From contig VXIS01000362.1 in NCBI GenBank assembly GCA_008704415.1, positions 1-45,137 of the forward strand: a stretch of DNA of 45,137 bases, written 5' to 3'. This DNA is from Sphaerosporella brunnea (lineage: Eukaryota; Ascomycota; Pezizomycetes; Pezizales; Pyronemataceae). Below the pieces are notes generated by a model that ran no database searches, was not told the DNA's origin, and worked only from the letters and a program-made list of their open reading frames with translations. The translations under genes were made by a program, and so were the position numbers. Positions 1 to 11,570 of this stretch are shown one piece after another (position 1 is the first letter of the stretch; each line of letters starts with the position of its first letter).

Positions 1-513
1 ATCTCTACCTTCACCGACCCAAACCCGGGGAAATGAGCTTCAGCCATACCCGGTCCCGGTACCATGTTCGCTTTTCTCCAGGCACTAGATATAGTACCGT
101 TAACGAAGTGGATAGCTGGTGCCTGCAGTGCATGACTGGTCACTCGCAACTCTATCCCCACGAAAAAGTGCCACGTCAATCCCTAAAAACTCTAGGAACA
201 AAGGGGCTTTACCTATTTTGCACGCCTTCAGAGCCTGCCTTTTTCCCAGATCTGGTGCATCTTTTACGATATCATGCGTGTTGATGGAGCAATTGCGTCT
301 AGGACAGGACGACAACAACAAACTGCAAATGCCTCAAAACTCAATGGTCTAACCGACGTTACAATTCCAGTCAAGCCGAGTTATCTCCTCCAGGAGAAGA
401 AGAGCTGCTACGATTGGTTAAAAGCTCTGGGGTTTTACGAGGGCTGAAAGATTAGGTGCCGCGAAATTTTAGCACTAGCCCAACCTCACTCCTCTTGCTT
501 GCAGATCTCTCCG

Positions 514-542
514 TTTTTTTTTTTTTTTTTTTTTTTTTTTTT
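514..542. repeat. Poly-T run of 29 nt
   Basis: An uninterrupted run of T, among the longest homopolymers in the window. No gene is close enough to assign it a role. Its length makes the exact count sensitive to assembly error. Confidence 0.95.
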
Positions 543-960
543 CCCCTTCTCCTTTGCTAAGAAGCGAGATCGCCGTGGTCGGATTGCAACCTATGGGCAC
601 TACTGGAGAGATTGGAGTGGGCGTAAGGCTTCCTGTCACGGACACGAGCAACGCCGCCAACGCCATGCGGCCAATTGCGAGCGGCATCTGAGGCCTAGAC
701 TTCCGGTCTCCTCTTCCCGTCCCACAGAGACCTAATTTCCATCGAGGATCTTAAGGTCAAGCAAGACAAACCGGGGCGGTAATTCGGAAGGAACATGATC
801 TGAGCAAAAAGTCGGGTGACTCGGGTCCCATACAAACCAAAATCTACTGTGCACAGCCAGGAGGGTCGTCTGATACACACATGCTTACTGCATGAAAGAA
901 AGAAGCAATTTGACCATGAACGACTAGCCATACTTCTATCAAAGGTTGCTTTTCAAGGAA

Positions 961-1017
961 GGGGGGGGGGGGGGTAGATTTCACAGCGGCCCCCCCCCCC
1001 CCCCCCCAAAAAAAAAA
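961..1017. repeat. G14 - spacer - C18 - A10 homopolymer cluster
   Basis: G14 at 961-974 is followed after 15 nt by C18 at 990-1007 and A10 at 1008-1017. The G and C runs are complementary, so the strand could fold into a G:C hairpin, or the G run could join a G-quadruplex. Confidence 0.95.
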
Positions 1018-2761
1018 CGCACCAGTCTGCAGTGATTAGATTGCATAATTTACGTTGGAAATAGCAAGAAACCTCGAAGGGACGCTATCTGAGCTATGTG
1101 CCGCCCGAGATGTAGCGGAGAATATGTGCTGGACGAATCTTTCCGATGGCATCGCCCGCAGGAGAATGCAGAAGAACCTTGTGGAATACTGTGGAACTTG
1201 GATGCAAAGCATCGAGGTTTTTGGAGGCCAGCAAAAAAAAAATTCTGCTTGTACATACGTATTCCGAGCGTTAACGTTGCTAGCAGCGCTGCTGCCTGCA
1301 GAAGATGAAAGCGGTACGCTTTCACTCTTCCGGGATCCCTCATCTGATGCTTCCTGCGGCAACCAACAAAGACGGCATGCATACCACACATTCTGACAAC
1401 AGGGCTGCCGCCTGCTTGTTGGCATGGATCCCTCAAACCTGCTTCTCATAAAATAGTCCCCCCAACCAGAAGGTTGCTGACCACGAAAGGCACCGTCTCT
1501 TCCAGTCACACGCCGATTAGCGTAGGTATGGAAAGGACCTCAGCCTTTACTGGTTGGTTTTCAGACTGCAGCAGCGGTTGGGTAGTAGCCATATCCTAAT
1601 TAATCCATGGTTGACAGACTTCCAAGGCCTGGAGGTTGAATGCTACGGGAAGTGCCGAGGATATGTTGAGAACATCGTCTGATGGGATTGGCTAAATCGA
1701 GGATCTCTTGAGTTATCCTAACTAAGACAACTCATTGAGGATAGGGCCGCCACAACGTCGTTTGCCTAAAGGAAAGAAAGCAGTGGACGAGGCAGTTACC
1801 TAGCAAAAGCCAACCACATCAGTGATGAGTACATAGCATGCAGAGTTTCCAGAATGAGGTGGAATCCAACCGACAGTAACAAAGGATGGCTGGGATCTTG
1901 AGGCGGCTTCGTTTGCGGTCACTCGGTGGACTGGTGACCCGCTTCAACAGGAAGGTAGGCGATTGTGCTACTACCAATGAGCGGGCCACACAGCAACGCA
2001 GAAGCTATGGGTTATTCTTGTCGGCATAGACTGGCAGGATGTTCGGCAGGACACCTGTCCTGCACCAAAGGTATACAGAAGGTTCCCCGGCACCTAGGGT
2101 ATTATTTTTTGAGACCGGACCTGTGGCAATCGAACATCCCCCCACCGTTGCGGACATCCCCCAGTTGACGCGGACATGGTTACCGCTATCTACAATGAGA
2201 CAGATGGGGCTTCGAGCAAACGGCTCCCCTCTGGCTGGATGTTGCTTCCGACAGCTGATCATATCCAATCTGAGTCTGTCTACGCGAGCTGCGAAGGAGA
2301 TAACTATTAGTCGTGAGCGTGACCAGACAAATGTACGTGTGATTGGGATACGTTATAACCATTGACAATGGGTTCGTAAAGTCAGGCCAATCTGGGAAGT
2401 CTAACCGCAAACCATCGTTAGCCGCCAGAATTCGGTGTCTCTGTGACTTGTTTAACTTTCGAGTGATCGTTGCACGAAGATTGAGGGCAATTGTGCGCCA
2501 ACCTACGGTCTAGCACGGATTGAATGATGATGTGAATGTAAGACTGATATGTAGGTACTTAAGTAAGTACGGTAATACTTGGTAACGGACGCCATCACAA
2601 GCTCGCCTGGCGACGACACGCGGTAGCCACACGGACGCCGTCCGAAGCCCTTGAACGAGCTCTAGAGTAACCCCCGATGATACATACTTCCTATATCATA
2701 TGGGCGCTCGAAAAGGAGAAATTAGACAGGATGGGATGAAACAGCATGCTAGCAATATAAC

Positions 2762-2780
2762 AAAAAAAAAAAAAAAAAAA
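2762..2780. repeat. Poly-A run of 19 nt
   Basis: A19 followed by a GAAGAAGAGG purine stretch. It could be a plain microsatellite or the A-tail of an old retroposed copy. I see no recognisable element in front of it. Confidence 0.95.
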
Positions 2781-4180
2781 GAAGAAGAGGGATTTTGCGC
2801 TATCTACTATAGTAGTATTTCTCCGCACCGATACACGACATGCTTGACGCACGATGCTCATCGCGGGAGCGATCCTCATGATCAGCTTCGTGACGAGGCG
2901 CTGTTGGCCGTCAGCCCCGTCATCAGTGCAGCCACCCAATCTGGAAGTGGCCACCCGATGGCTGCAGCCGTGGCTGCAGTTGTGGCTGCGGTCAATTGCC
3001 TGTGAGCATTTTCGCCACAGGAACATCATGCTGTAGATCTCGGGATAAATAGGTACTCGTACATAAGTTCTAGGATGTCAGTGTATCGTGACTCGTGACA
3101 GGCGCGCCTATGTGTGGGTTGTAAGTAAGAGGTGTTCGATCGCGAATTTTTGCCTCCCCAGCAGGCTGGTTCACGCGCACCGGTGAGCTAATCGGTTCGA
3201 TCGCCGAGACAACTTGGCAGCATATTGCTCCCATAAATAAGGTACTTACACACTCCGTGTAAGACTGAAGTCATCGACTTGCCTACATGGTATGGCGGCT
3301 AGCTCCTAGAGTACTATGGTGCCTCACCAACACGCTTCGCGCATACAACAGCGATTTTCCCCCGCTTATGTATTTCGGAGTGTCGATCCATCAGATGTGA
3401 CAAAGATTGTCGCGGGGCCAAAGACTCGCATTTACCTAGACTCCATTTGGTGCGTCGTGGGTGGCAACCCCAGCGTGGACTTAGCCGCGCAATAGCCGCA
3501 GAACTGGACGACACGCAACGCTTTTGAGATTACGACGTTTCGCGCGAAACGTGCCCCAAACGGCTCCTACCACGACATCGTTTTTCAAGTCGTTTCTTTG
3601 CATCCTTGACGGGGACAGCGGAGCTCTGGTTCAGCTTGTGGCGTGGGGTTCGCTTGCTTGGCACCAGTGGCGGAAACACGTAAGCGCCAGAACCCTTGCT
3701 GGTCTCCTGCGCGGATGTTTGGCCCGAGCGAATCTGCATCACGAATGCAGTGAAGCTAAGACTGGATTTCTTAGTTTTCCATGACAACCCCATCCGCTTG
3801 CTTGCCTGCTAATTTACGAGATGAGCTGCGGGTGCTTGACGTGCGATGTTCATCTCGCAAATCTTCGCAGCGAGCTGTTGGCAAGTGCAACCGACCCATC
3901 ACCGCACCACCCCAATTTTTCTCAGTGATGCCATTTCTGGACGTCCGGCAGGCGGATCTGGCCGTCATTAATTTAGAGCGCCCTGGATGTGCATCGACAG
4001 CAACTTGTGTCCTGGCCATGGGGCTATATTGCAGGAACGGGCTGCCAGCGATCGTCTTGCCCCCCGATTCAAGGTTACCGTGTAGGTGGCTACCCTCCAT
4101 GGTTGTTTTTGAGGTTCAGATGGCTTGTTCAGCAGGTGGCCACGAATTAGGTGCTAAGTACGTTCCCGCTTTACCGCACT

Positions 4181-4226
4181 GTTTTGTTTGTTTTGTTTGT
4201 TTGTTTTGTTTGTTTGTTTTGTTTTG
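4181..4226. repeat. (TTTG)n / (TTTTG)n tandem microsatellite
   Basis: GTTTT and GTTT units alternate for about 46 nt. The regular GTTTTGTTTGTTTG pattern is directly visible. Confidence 0.9.
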
Positions 4227-5446
4227 TGGTCGACTAGGGAGGTTTTGCAAAAAGGTGCCGGAAAGATAATTCTATGACGTGCAAGGGTACGCCATGAGCC
4301 CACTGGGACCCGCATGTCTCCTTTGCATGTGCGCATGTTGCTACAGTAAAAACGAACAACCCGAAAACAAAAGATACTACACAGACAAAACTGCCAACAT
4401 CCGTCCTTTTACTTGACGCGGGCCTTTCAAACAATTGCACAACTCCTTATGGAGGTTTTGACAGTGAACCGCAGGCATAGCGTCAAAAGAAAAGCTGTGG
4501 AAGCGGCTGTATGGAAGTGGAAGCTTTGCGGCGAGTCGCTTACAAGTTTGGTGGAAACGGAAAGCACGATGGGATGGAGGATAGTCTCCGGCATGAAATG
4601 AGCAAATATGTGGTTAGTTGTGCTGCGCAGTGTATGCCACCTCCATGGTGGTGCGGTGCTGTTTGCGAATTGCGAGAAGATGCGCAGTTGCGATGTCTCC
4701 CTCAGCCTTCAAGTTGTCTCCACGAGATCGTCGATCTACCCACCACCTCGCCTTGTATTTCATCACGGGCCCTCGGACTATGATATCCAGCCACTCAGCG
4801 TTTTGCCCGCCTCCATGCCACGAAAGAAGTGCCAAATGTGCGGCACCAAAAGGGTGTCGCAAGGTGTCACAGATGGTGCCGCATCTTTCTTCCACCTTCG
4901 ACCGGCCAACCAACGACCTTGCCTGCTCCGCCGGACCCCATCCGCAACCCGATCGCCCAGTAAAAACTCCCGTTGCAACGTTGTTTCGCACTTTTCTGCA
5001 AAACCTCCCTACTGCACTGCCATGCTTTTCCCCTGCCGGCGTTAATGTTGTGAGCATGAGGCGTTCGGGCGAACCGTGTTTCTCGAATGCATTTTCAACA
5101 TCTGCGCGTCACGATAAGTGCTACATACTTGCTTGTGCCGAATTCAAAGAGAATTTGGGACGTTTGGTGTCGAAGCGCAAATCCGGAGCAGCGGATTTTT
5201 CTGATCAGCCCAGGGGACGCGAGTGGATTCCAGAGCTCAATGGAATGCAACTCGTTCTGGGTGCATCCTGACACACGCGGACGGGGGGGGAATCTGATCT
5301 GGAAACCTGCTTGCGTGTGTGGCGATCCAGGCCAATCGACCGTCGTCCTCACACGGCTTAGTTGCGCATGCAGCACTCAAGCGATCAACCGCAATTCGCC
5401 AGGGATGGACTGCGAAGCCTGGACATGGGAGGTTGGGTTCTGTTTG

Positions 5447-5514
5447 ATTTTTTTTCTTTTTTTCTATTTTTTTTTCTTTCTTTTTTTCTTTTTTTTCTAT
5501 TTTTTTTTTTTCTT
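5447..5514. repeat. T-rich polypyrimidine tract
   Basis: About 68 nt almost entirely of T, with scattered C and two A residues, ending at TTGGG. A polypyrimidine:polypurine tract of this length could adopt unusual structure. No gene is adjacent. Confidence 0.9.
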
Positions 5515-6636
5515 GGGTGCTGTGCCAGTCAGGAAGCCGCCACTGAAGAACTGCTGCCGCTAGGGTGACAATCGGCAGGTTATCGTTCCAACAGCACTCG
5601 TGCCAGTGGACCTACATGATGCATGGCGGCGGAGGGGTGCCGTTGCCGTGCTACTCCTACATACGTGAGGCCTTTCGAGAATTGACGGCACTAGCACTCA
5701 AGAAAAAGAAAAAGAACGAGAAAAAAGAATCACGATCCCCAAGTATGTGTGCTTATATTATGTACTTGTATTATGTACTTACATATGAAGTGCTTGTGTA
5801 CACGACGCTTCGAATCGATATATCCCCGCCCCTCCACGCCACACGCGCTGCGAATGGCTCGCCACGGGAACGCACCGCCCTTTCCATTGCCCGTCTCCAC
5901 AGCTGCTTGTGCGGCGGGGAGCTCACTTGCGCCTACAGCGGGCGCTGACCGACAGTGACATAGCCTGCTAAGGCCGTTGTCTGCGCAGTGGATCTTGCCT
6001 CCGCTCTGGCATTTGGCGTGCTAAGGGAGCTTACAATCAATCCGTTCGATCTCTGATCGCCATCAGCTGCAGCACCATCGAAGGGCTTGCCTGACCTGAG
6101 CGGTTCACCTACCCTTGGATTCCGCAAACACCAGCGATTCGTTGCCGAACATCCTCCCAAGTGGCAGGGGGACAGTCAAAGCCAGCAGCTACTTGGGGAT
6201 CGGTATTCGAGCATCTGCCTGTTCCCGTGTATGACTTCGCTTCTCTGGCGTGGGTTCCGGGGAGCAGCACGGGAGGGGGGCGGGGGGCACTCTCCAAAAG
6301 CCCGCAGCGACGGGACGATCCTTTCCTGCGGCAGTTCGCCGCACATCCCCAGGCCCTATCGGCCATACGTTTTTTGCATTTTGAGATCTCCGGCGGGTGG
6401 TGGCGGTGGTGTGCACCAAGCACCCGCAGAAGTTGCCTGGGCACCTCGAGTCGGGCACACCCTTCTTATTTTCAAGCCCTACCGTGCGTGCATTTGCCGA
6501 CAAGCAATCAATTGCCATCTCGAAAATCTTTCTGCCGGAAAATTGTTGGCCTCCCTCCCCACCCTCCCGCGGAGAGCAGTTTTTGGTCTGAGACAAGACA
6601 GAACACCTGCATCGTCAACCGTTCCGCTTGCTTGGA

Positions 6637-6679
6637 TTTTTTTTTCTTTTTCGTTTTTCTTTTTCTCTCTCTTCTTTTT
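6637..6679. repeat. T/C-rich polypyrimidine tract
   Basis: About 43 nt of T with interspersed C and one G, lying roughly 500 nt upstream of the YTH-protein start codon. It might belong to the CT-rich upstream region of that gene, but this is inference. Confidence 0.85.
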
Positions 6680-7006
6680 GGCACTATTCGGGTGGCTTGA
6701 GAAGTCCTGTCTGGGTGGCCTCTATGTGCAGCGTGGGGTTTGGTGCCATTCGAAGCTCTGCCACGGTACTTGCGTTCTTCCAACTTGAAGTAAGCACCTG
6801 CTGCACCTCCTCGTCTCGCTCCCCTCGATGCCTCTCCACTATTCTTCCTCGTCCTATTGGAACAGCTGTCAACTCACAGCTCGTGACTGGGCATGTCTTT
6901 TCGTCATATCCCCCCGCTGTCCATGCAGTTCATATCACTGAGATAAGTCTCTGCCGAATGTCTAACAATCCAGATGAATGCTGCTCAGGATGGACCGCAT
7001 CAGGAG

Positions 7007-7020
7007 CCCCCCCCCCCCCC
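7007..7020 (+). repeat. Poly-C run of 14 nt upstream of YTH gene
   Basis: C14 lies 152-166 nt upstream of the start codon at 7173, on the coding strand. Comparable C runs lie on the sense strand 5' of the permease gene and further upstream of the RING gene. Confidence 0.9.
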
Positions 7021-7172
7021 AAATAGTGTTGTCGTTACTTCTTCGCTGCCTTCGACAAAAACTGGTGGGGATCTGGATCGGCAATAAATTCTGACAATCT
7101 TCCTCCAGAGACGACGATCTGTCCTTATTCATCTCCAATCTCCAATCTCCATCTCCTCGGCCGATAGACAAC

Positions 7173-9350
7173 ATGTCTGTTCCTTTCATTCATCCGGATT
7201 ACCAGTCAGCACATCAGCCGCAAGGAGAACAGTTCTATTCGGGATCGTACCCTCCTCCCCCGCCTATCCAACGATCTCAGAGTCTAGGTAATGCACCCTC
7301 GCCATCAACACAACAGGCCTCGGGTCTTTTCAATATGCATCAACCACTCCCTGTTTCTGTGTATACCCCGCTAGCCGGACAGCAACAATTATCATCTCCG
7401 GCCCTTCCCCAAACTCAGCCGCTCCCATCAGCCCTTCCGCCGCACCAGCCTTCCCGACAGCCTTCATCAAAACCAAGATTCCGCACAGGCCCTTCGCCGG
7501 CGGCCGTTGCTTACCAGCTGTCCCAGCAGATGCAACAGTATCAAGGAGGTGCACCACCTGCGACGGAAACCTACGGTGCCCCAACTTATCACCTCCCGCC
7601 GCCATACTACAGTCCTTACGGACAGCCCTACCCGCCGTTTCCGCAAGATCAACCAGCAAGTGCATTCGTAGCGGTGCCATATTCACCTAACCATCCATCA
7701 TCCTATTCCCCGAGTCTACATACGGGGAATCTACCAACACATGCTGGTCAATCGTGGTACCCCCCTCCGCATCAACAGGTCGCGCCATACTACTATGTCC
7801 CACAAATCAACTATGTATATCAGCCATTGCCTATACCTCAAGGTCCGGCGGGACAGCCCCAACCATATCCCGCGGCCCCAGATCAATTTCGAAGACACAG
7901 TCTACCGATCAGATCGTCACACGGGGCTCTAGGACCTGAAAACGATATGCTTGAACCAGGAGGCTACTACCCTCAATCGATGAGAACTGTTGGTGAGTAA
8001 TTCCGTAACGTGGGGAAGATGTGGTTCCTGATGCCACTCGTACATGAAGGTGGCGCCAATAGTGCCCCGAATTTCGTCACTGCTTCCGCCTCACAAACTT
8101 CATCGCCCCCGGTCCCTCGCGGGCCTCCAAGGAAGCCAAAACAATCCGGGAATGCCCTCTGGGTAGGAAATTTGCCTCCGGCAACGGATGTAGCATCATT
8201 AAAGGACTATTTCTCCACGGGGGCCCGGGATGAAATCGAAAGCGTGTTCCTGATCTCTAAGAGTAATTGCGCATTCGTTAACTACCGAACCGAAACTGCT
8301 TGCGAGGAAGCCATGGCGCGGTTCCACAACTCCAAGTTTCGGGGTACCCGACTGGTATGTAGGCCCCGGCCGCGCAAAGGTTCAACAACCACTGTTCCGG
8401 AGGCTGCGGATTCGGCAACATCTGCGGATTCGGCAACCCCTGCAGATGCTTCGGAGCAAGCCAGTGGAGATGAAGACACCAATGCAGATACTCAAGAGCC
8501 TGGCCATGCGGAAGCAAACAAAGCACCGCCCACCGGACCAGCTGGGGCGAAGGCGCCTCGTGGGAATGCAAGATTTCGGTACTTCATCTTAAAAAGTCTG
8601 ACTCGAGAGGATTTGGAGATGAGTGTGAAGAACGGGACTTGGGCTACCCAAAGCCACAATGAGCAAGTGTTGAATCAGGCTTTTGACGTGAGAGAAAAAG
8701 GCTCTTGGACGTATGGTCGCAGTGTGCTGATCGGAAATTGTAGGCGGCTGAGAGTGTTTTCCTCGTATTCTCCGCGAACAAATCCGGGGAGTATTATGGA
8801 TATGCACGAATGGCATCCAGGATACCTAGTGATTCACCCGACGCTATTACTTGGGCGCCTGCGGCTGGCCAAGCTGATGCCGTCATTGCTGCCGAGCTCC
8901 CCAAAACTATTTACACCCCGGCTACCGCAACAGCCCCCAAAGGACGTATTATAGATGATTCAGCTCGAGGGACTATTTTCTGGGAAGCACTGAGTGACGA
9001 CGAGGTTGAGAAAGATGTCGACGTCGGAAGGGATGACGAGGATTCTGGGGATTTGAAAGCTGTCGCAAAGGCTTGGGGAAAGCCCTTCAAGGTTGAGTGG
9101 TTATCGACCTCAAAGGTGCCTTTCTACCGAACCAGAGGCTTGCGCAACAGCCTGAACTCAGGGCGGGAGGTTAAAGTTGCCCGAGACGGAACAGAGCTGG
9201 AAGAAAGTGCAGGACGACGATTGGTGCAGCTGTTCCACCAGCGACACACACCGGTTGCGGGCCACAATCATCCAGCAATGGTATGTGAATCCGCTGTTGA
9301 GGGATGGTGTGGGAAGTAATGATCGCTACTAACTCGCCAATCAGAGGTGA
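7173..9350 (+). CDS. RRM and YTH domain RNA-binding protein (putative m6A reader)
   Basis: Model: exons 7173-7992, 8050-8687, 8744-9280 and 9345-9350, 666 residues. Introns are 57, 56 and 64 nt; the last has a perfect TACTAAC branch site and leaves a final exon of one Arg codon plus stop. Residues 1-300 are rich in Pro, Gln, Ser and Tyr and probably disordered. An RRM spans about 308-380 (RNP-like LWVGNL and CAFVNY). A YTH domain starts near 448 (RYFILKSLT) and continues through VFLVFSANKSGEYYGYARM (split by intron 2) to the block WLSTSKVPFYRTRGLRN near 605. Trp471 and Trp605 are candidates for the m6A cage. The YTH domain holds a low-complexity acidic insert of about 85 residues. Family knowledge: YTH proteins bind N6-methyladenosine RNA and affect decay or processing. 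m6A binding here is inferred. The 5' leader is CT-rich (CTCCAATCTCCAATCTCC). The gene converges on atg4. Confidence 0.88.
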
Positions 9351-10347
9351 TTGTAATTGCTTCTTGAGCGTGGCCAACGGGTTGAAGTTTGACCTAGCGA
9401 TGTTGGTTTCTTCTGGCCTGGCATCAAGCGGAGTTGAGGTTTGGTTATCACCGTGCATTTTTAGGATCCACACGAACTTTTTGGATCCTTTGAAAGGGGA
9501 TCTTGACAGCTTGGCGCTACGTCCGATTCCGAGGGAGAAAGTTTTAACTATAGCTATTCTCTCTCTGCGCCATTTTCTTCGCTTCTTTGTGCCTACTTTT
9601 CTGAACAGTAGTTTAGTCTTGTGATGTTTACATGGTTTCACCGATGGTGTTAACGGCGTGTGAGGTGTGAAAAATGAAATTTTTGGAGTGAGACAAGTAC
9701 TTGTCGTTTCGTGGGCCCAAAGCCACTGAATTTACGGTGGCCCCATCGCCTGGCCGTTTTCAAGCGAAAACAATGGACGCCCCTCTAATGATCAGCTTCT
9801 CGTGCTCTTATTGGCTGGTTTTTTTTACATGAAATCTGTAACTAAAGGCTTTTCAGTCATTGGAACAATCACAGACGATGACTCGCATTCCCCAATCCGG
9901 TCCGGCGCATAAGTAGATTTCCTCGAGGTGCGTCTATCATGGAAAGGGGGAACAACTTTAACCCGTTTGGCCCCTCTATTCATAAAACCTGCGCGCTTAG
10001 TGGTCTGCAGCTTCATATCCCGGGTGGCTGGGTTCACAAGTCATCACTCACACCCACCGGAGGATTTGACATTACCCGTAAGCAACAACGCAACCGCGAA
10101 GTAGGTAGGAAACCCCGGAAGCATTGTAACCAATATGTGTATGCATTTACCCCAAAACCAACCAACCAAAACCCCTCCGCACCATTTCTAATCACAGACC
10201 AAGAGAAACAAAAAGCGCGCAAGTTAGAACGTCAGCAAGCAATAGGTAAAACCTCAAACTAAAAAACTAAAAAAAAAAAAACAAAAAGCCCATACCAAGT
10301 CCGCGTCCCTTTACACCCGCCAATAAAGAAAGAACCCATTGTGTGTA
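9351..10347. other. Intergenic region between convergent YTH and atg4 genes
   Basis: About 1 kb. It must hold the 3' ends of both flanking genes. The only frame of note is 9939-10262 (+). It has a possible intron (GTAAGC at 10078, CTAATCACAG ending 10197), after which a Lys/Arg/Gln-rich helix-like stretch can be read (EKQKARKLERQQAIG). I do not recognise it and do not call it a gene; an A-rich tract follows at 10261-10286. Confidence 0.4.
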
Positions 10348-11570
10348 TCACATATCACCCTCGCCCTCACTCTCGCTGATTACTTCATCTACGGCGCTTG
10401 CTCGCGGCTCTTTCTCGCCGACGGTGATAACCGCGCCCTTGCCCTTCACCAGCCGCTCTTTCCAGTCCTCCCACTCTTTCTCGTCCCTGATGAGGAAGGC
10501 GAACATCATGCTGGGGTCCACATCCTTGATATTTAACCTCCGCAGCCGGTTTGTGTGACAGCTCTCGACGCCCTCTTCCGTGTTTGCTTCCAGGGCTGGT
10601 CGTACGACGTGCGGATCGAGATAGAAGAGCCAGTCGCCTTGGCAGCCGACAAAGTAGTGGCTACTGCTCGGCCGGCCGCCTGCGATGCCGATGCTTTGCG
10701 GCATCTGGAGAGTCGATTTTAGCGCGCTCCAATATACTGGGTTGATACTGTCGACGCCGAGACGGGTGGCTACTAGTAGTAGTGTGGACTGGAAGACACC
10801 ATTGGCCCCTACCGCGGTAGACAGAAAGGTCTCGTTGTACACGTTGCCGCCTTCGTAGGTTAGGTGCACACGCAGGCTGGAGGTTGGGTGTGCATCGACC
10901 AGGGCTTTGATGCATTGCGCCGTTGGGGTGGGCCCGAACCATTGGCCGCTGCGGATATCGCGAGATTCACCCTGCGAGACGAAGTTGTGAATGGAGTATG
11001 GAGCGCTCGGGGTGTCGGCGAAGAGGGAGAGCAGGGCTTTTTCATCTAGTGTTGCGGGGGTGCTTTTTCGCCATTCTTGGGGGGTGCGGGCGAAGTGTTA
11101 GCTATGGAGCGCAAGAGGATGGAAGTATGGATGGGGTGTTTTGTACCGCGCCCGTATTGTAGGATTTGAAGCGCGTTCGCTAACACGCATTGCCCCGAGC
11201 GTATCATACACCCCCAGCCTTGATCGCTTGTGAACCCCGCCGCGTTCGCCGGCAGGTGGCTGCGCATCGTTGTCATCAGCGAGAGCTGCCCGATCTGGCC
11301 GCCGCCGCCTGCTGTCGCGCTGCGTGGTATTGCCGGGAACTCGGAGCGATAGGTCAGCCAGATGCGGCTTTCGAAGTCGGCGAGAAAGCCCGGCGGCCAT
11401 ATTGTTGCAGCTTCTGCTACAGCATCGTTGGTGCTGGTATTGGTCGAGGGCGGTGGATATTCCACGCCTAGAAGCCAGATGGTCGTCATCGGGTCCGTGT
11501 TTTTGGGCTCCGGGTCCCAAAGGTAGGACACGACGCGTTGCGAGATACTGTGGAGGGTTGAGAAGGACAT
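10348..11570 (-). CDS. atg4: Cysteine protease Atg4 (Atg8 processing and deconjugation)
   Basis: Two exons, 11570-11147 and 11075-10348, joined over a 71-nt intron (branch GCTAAC), giving 383 residues. The join yields YGRE-WRKST, matching the GRDWR-type block of fungal Atg4. Hallmarks: WDPEP and EYPP near the N-terminus; the catalytic block [12 protein letters not shown] with nucleophile Cys121; [23 protein letters not shown]; and LDPH with Asp295 and His297 completing the triad. Known role: a cytosolic peptidase that trims the C-terminus of Atg8 to expose Gly, then releases Atg8 from phosphatidylethanolamine during autophagy. Length is normal and no catalytic residue is missing. The tail is acidic (SESEGEGDM). 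The gene lies tail-to-tail with the YTH gene. Confidence 0.95.

Larger units (their letters stand above)
1..7172. other. Gene desert, left part of window
   Basis: No frame here gives a protein I recognise. The longest open frames (217 codons at 4618-5271 and 233 codons at 6087-6788, both +) have no family motif and overlap other long frames on either strand, so I read them as chance. The stretch is marked by long poly-T, poly-A, poly-G and poly-C runs, T/C tracts, a TTTG tandem, and a weak diverged repeat pair (2841-2865 and 3833-3857). No transposase, reverse transcriptase or long terminal repeat was seen by eye. Confidence 0.6.

Noticed and set aside
3181..3215. GGTTCGATC word resembling a tRNA T-loop
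   Set aside because: No acceptor, D or anticodon stem can be built around it.
4235..5011. 15-nt perfect inverted repeat (4235-4249 and 4997-5011)
   Set aside because: About one such match is expected by chance in a window of this size, and flanks are not similar.
4618..5271. 217-codon open frame on the plus strand
   Set aside because: No motif or splice context, and 147 codons are open on the opposite strand at the same place; most likely chance.
6087..6788. 233-codon open frame on the plus strand
   Set aside because: It runs into the T/C tract, giving a Phe/Ser string, and overlaps other long frames. No domain recognised.
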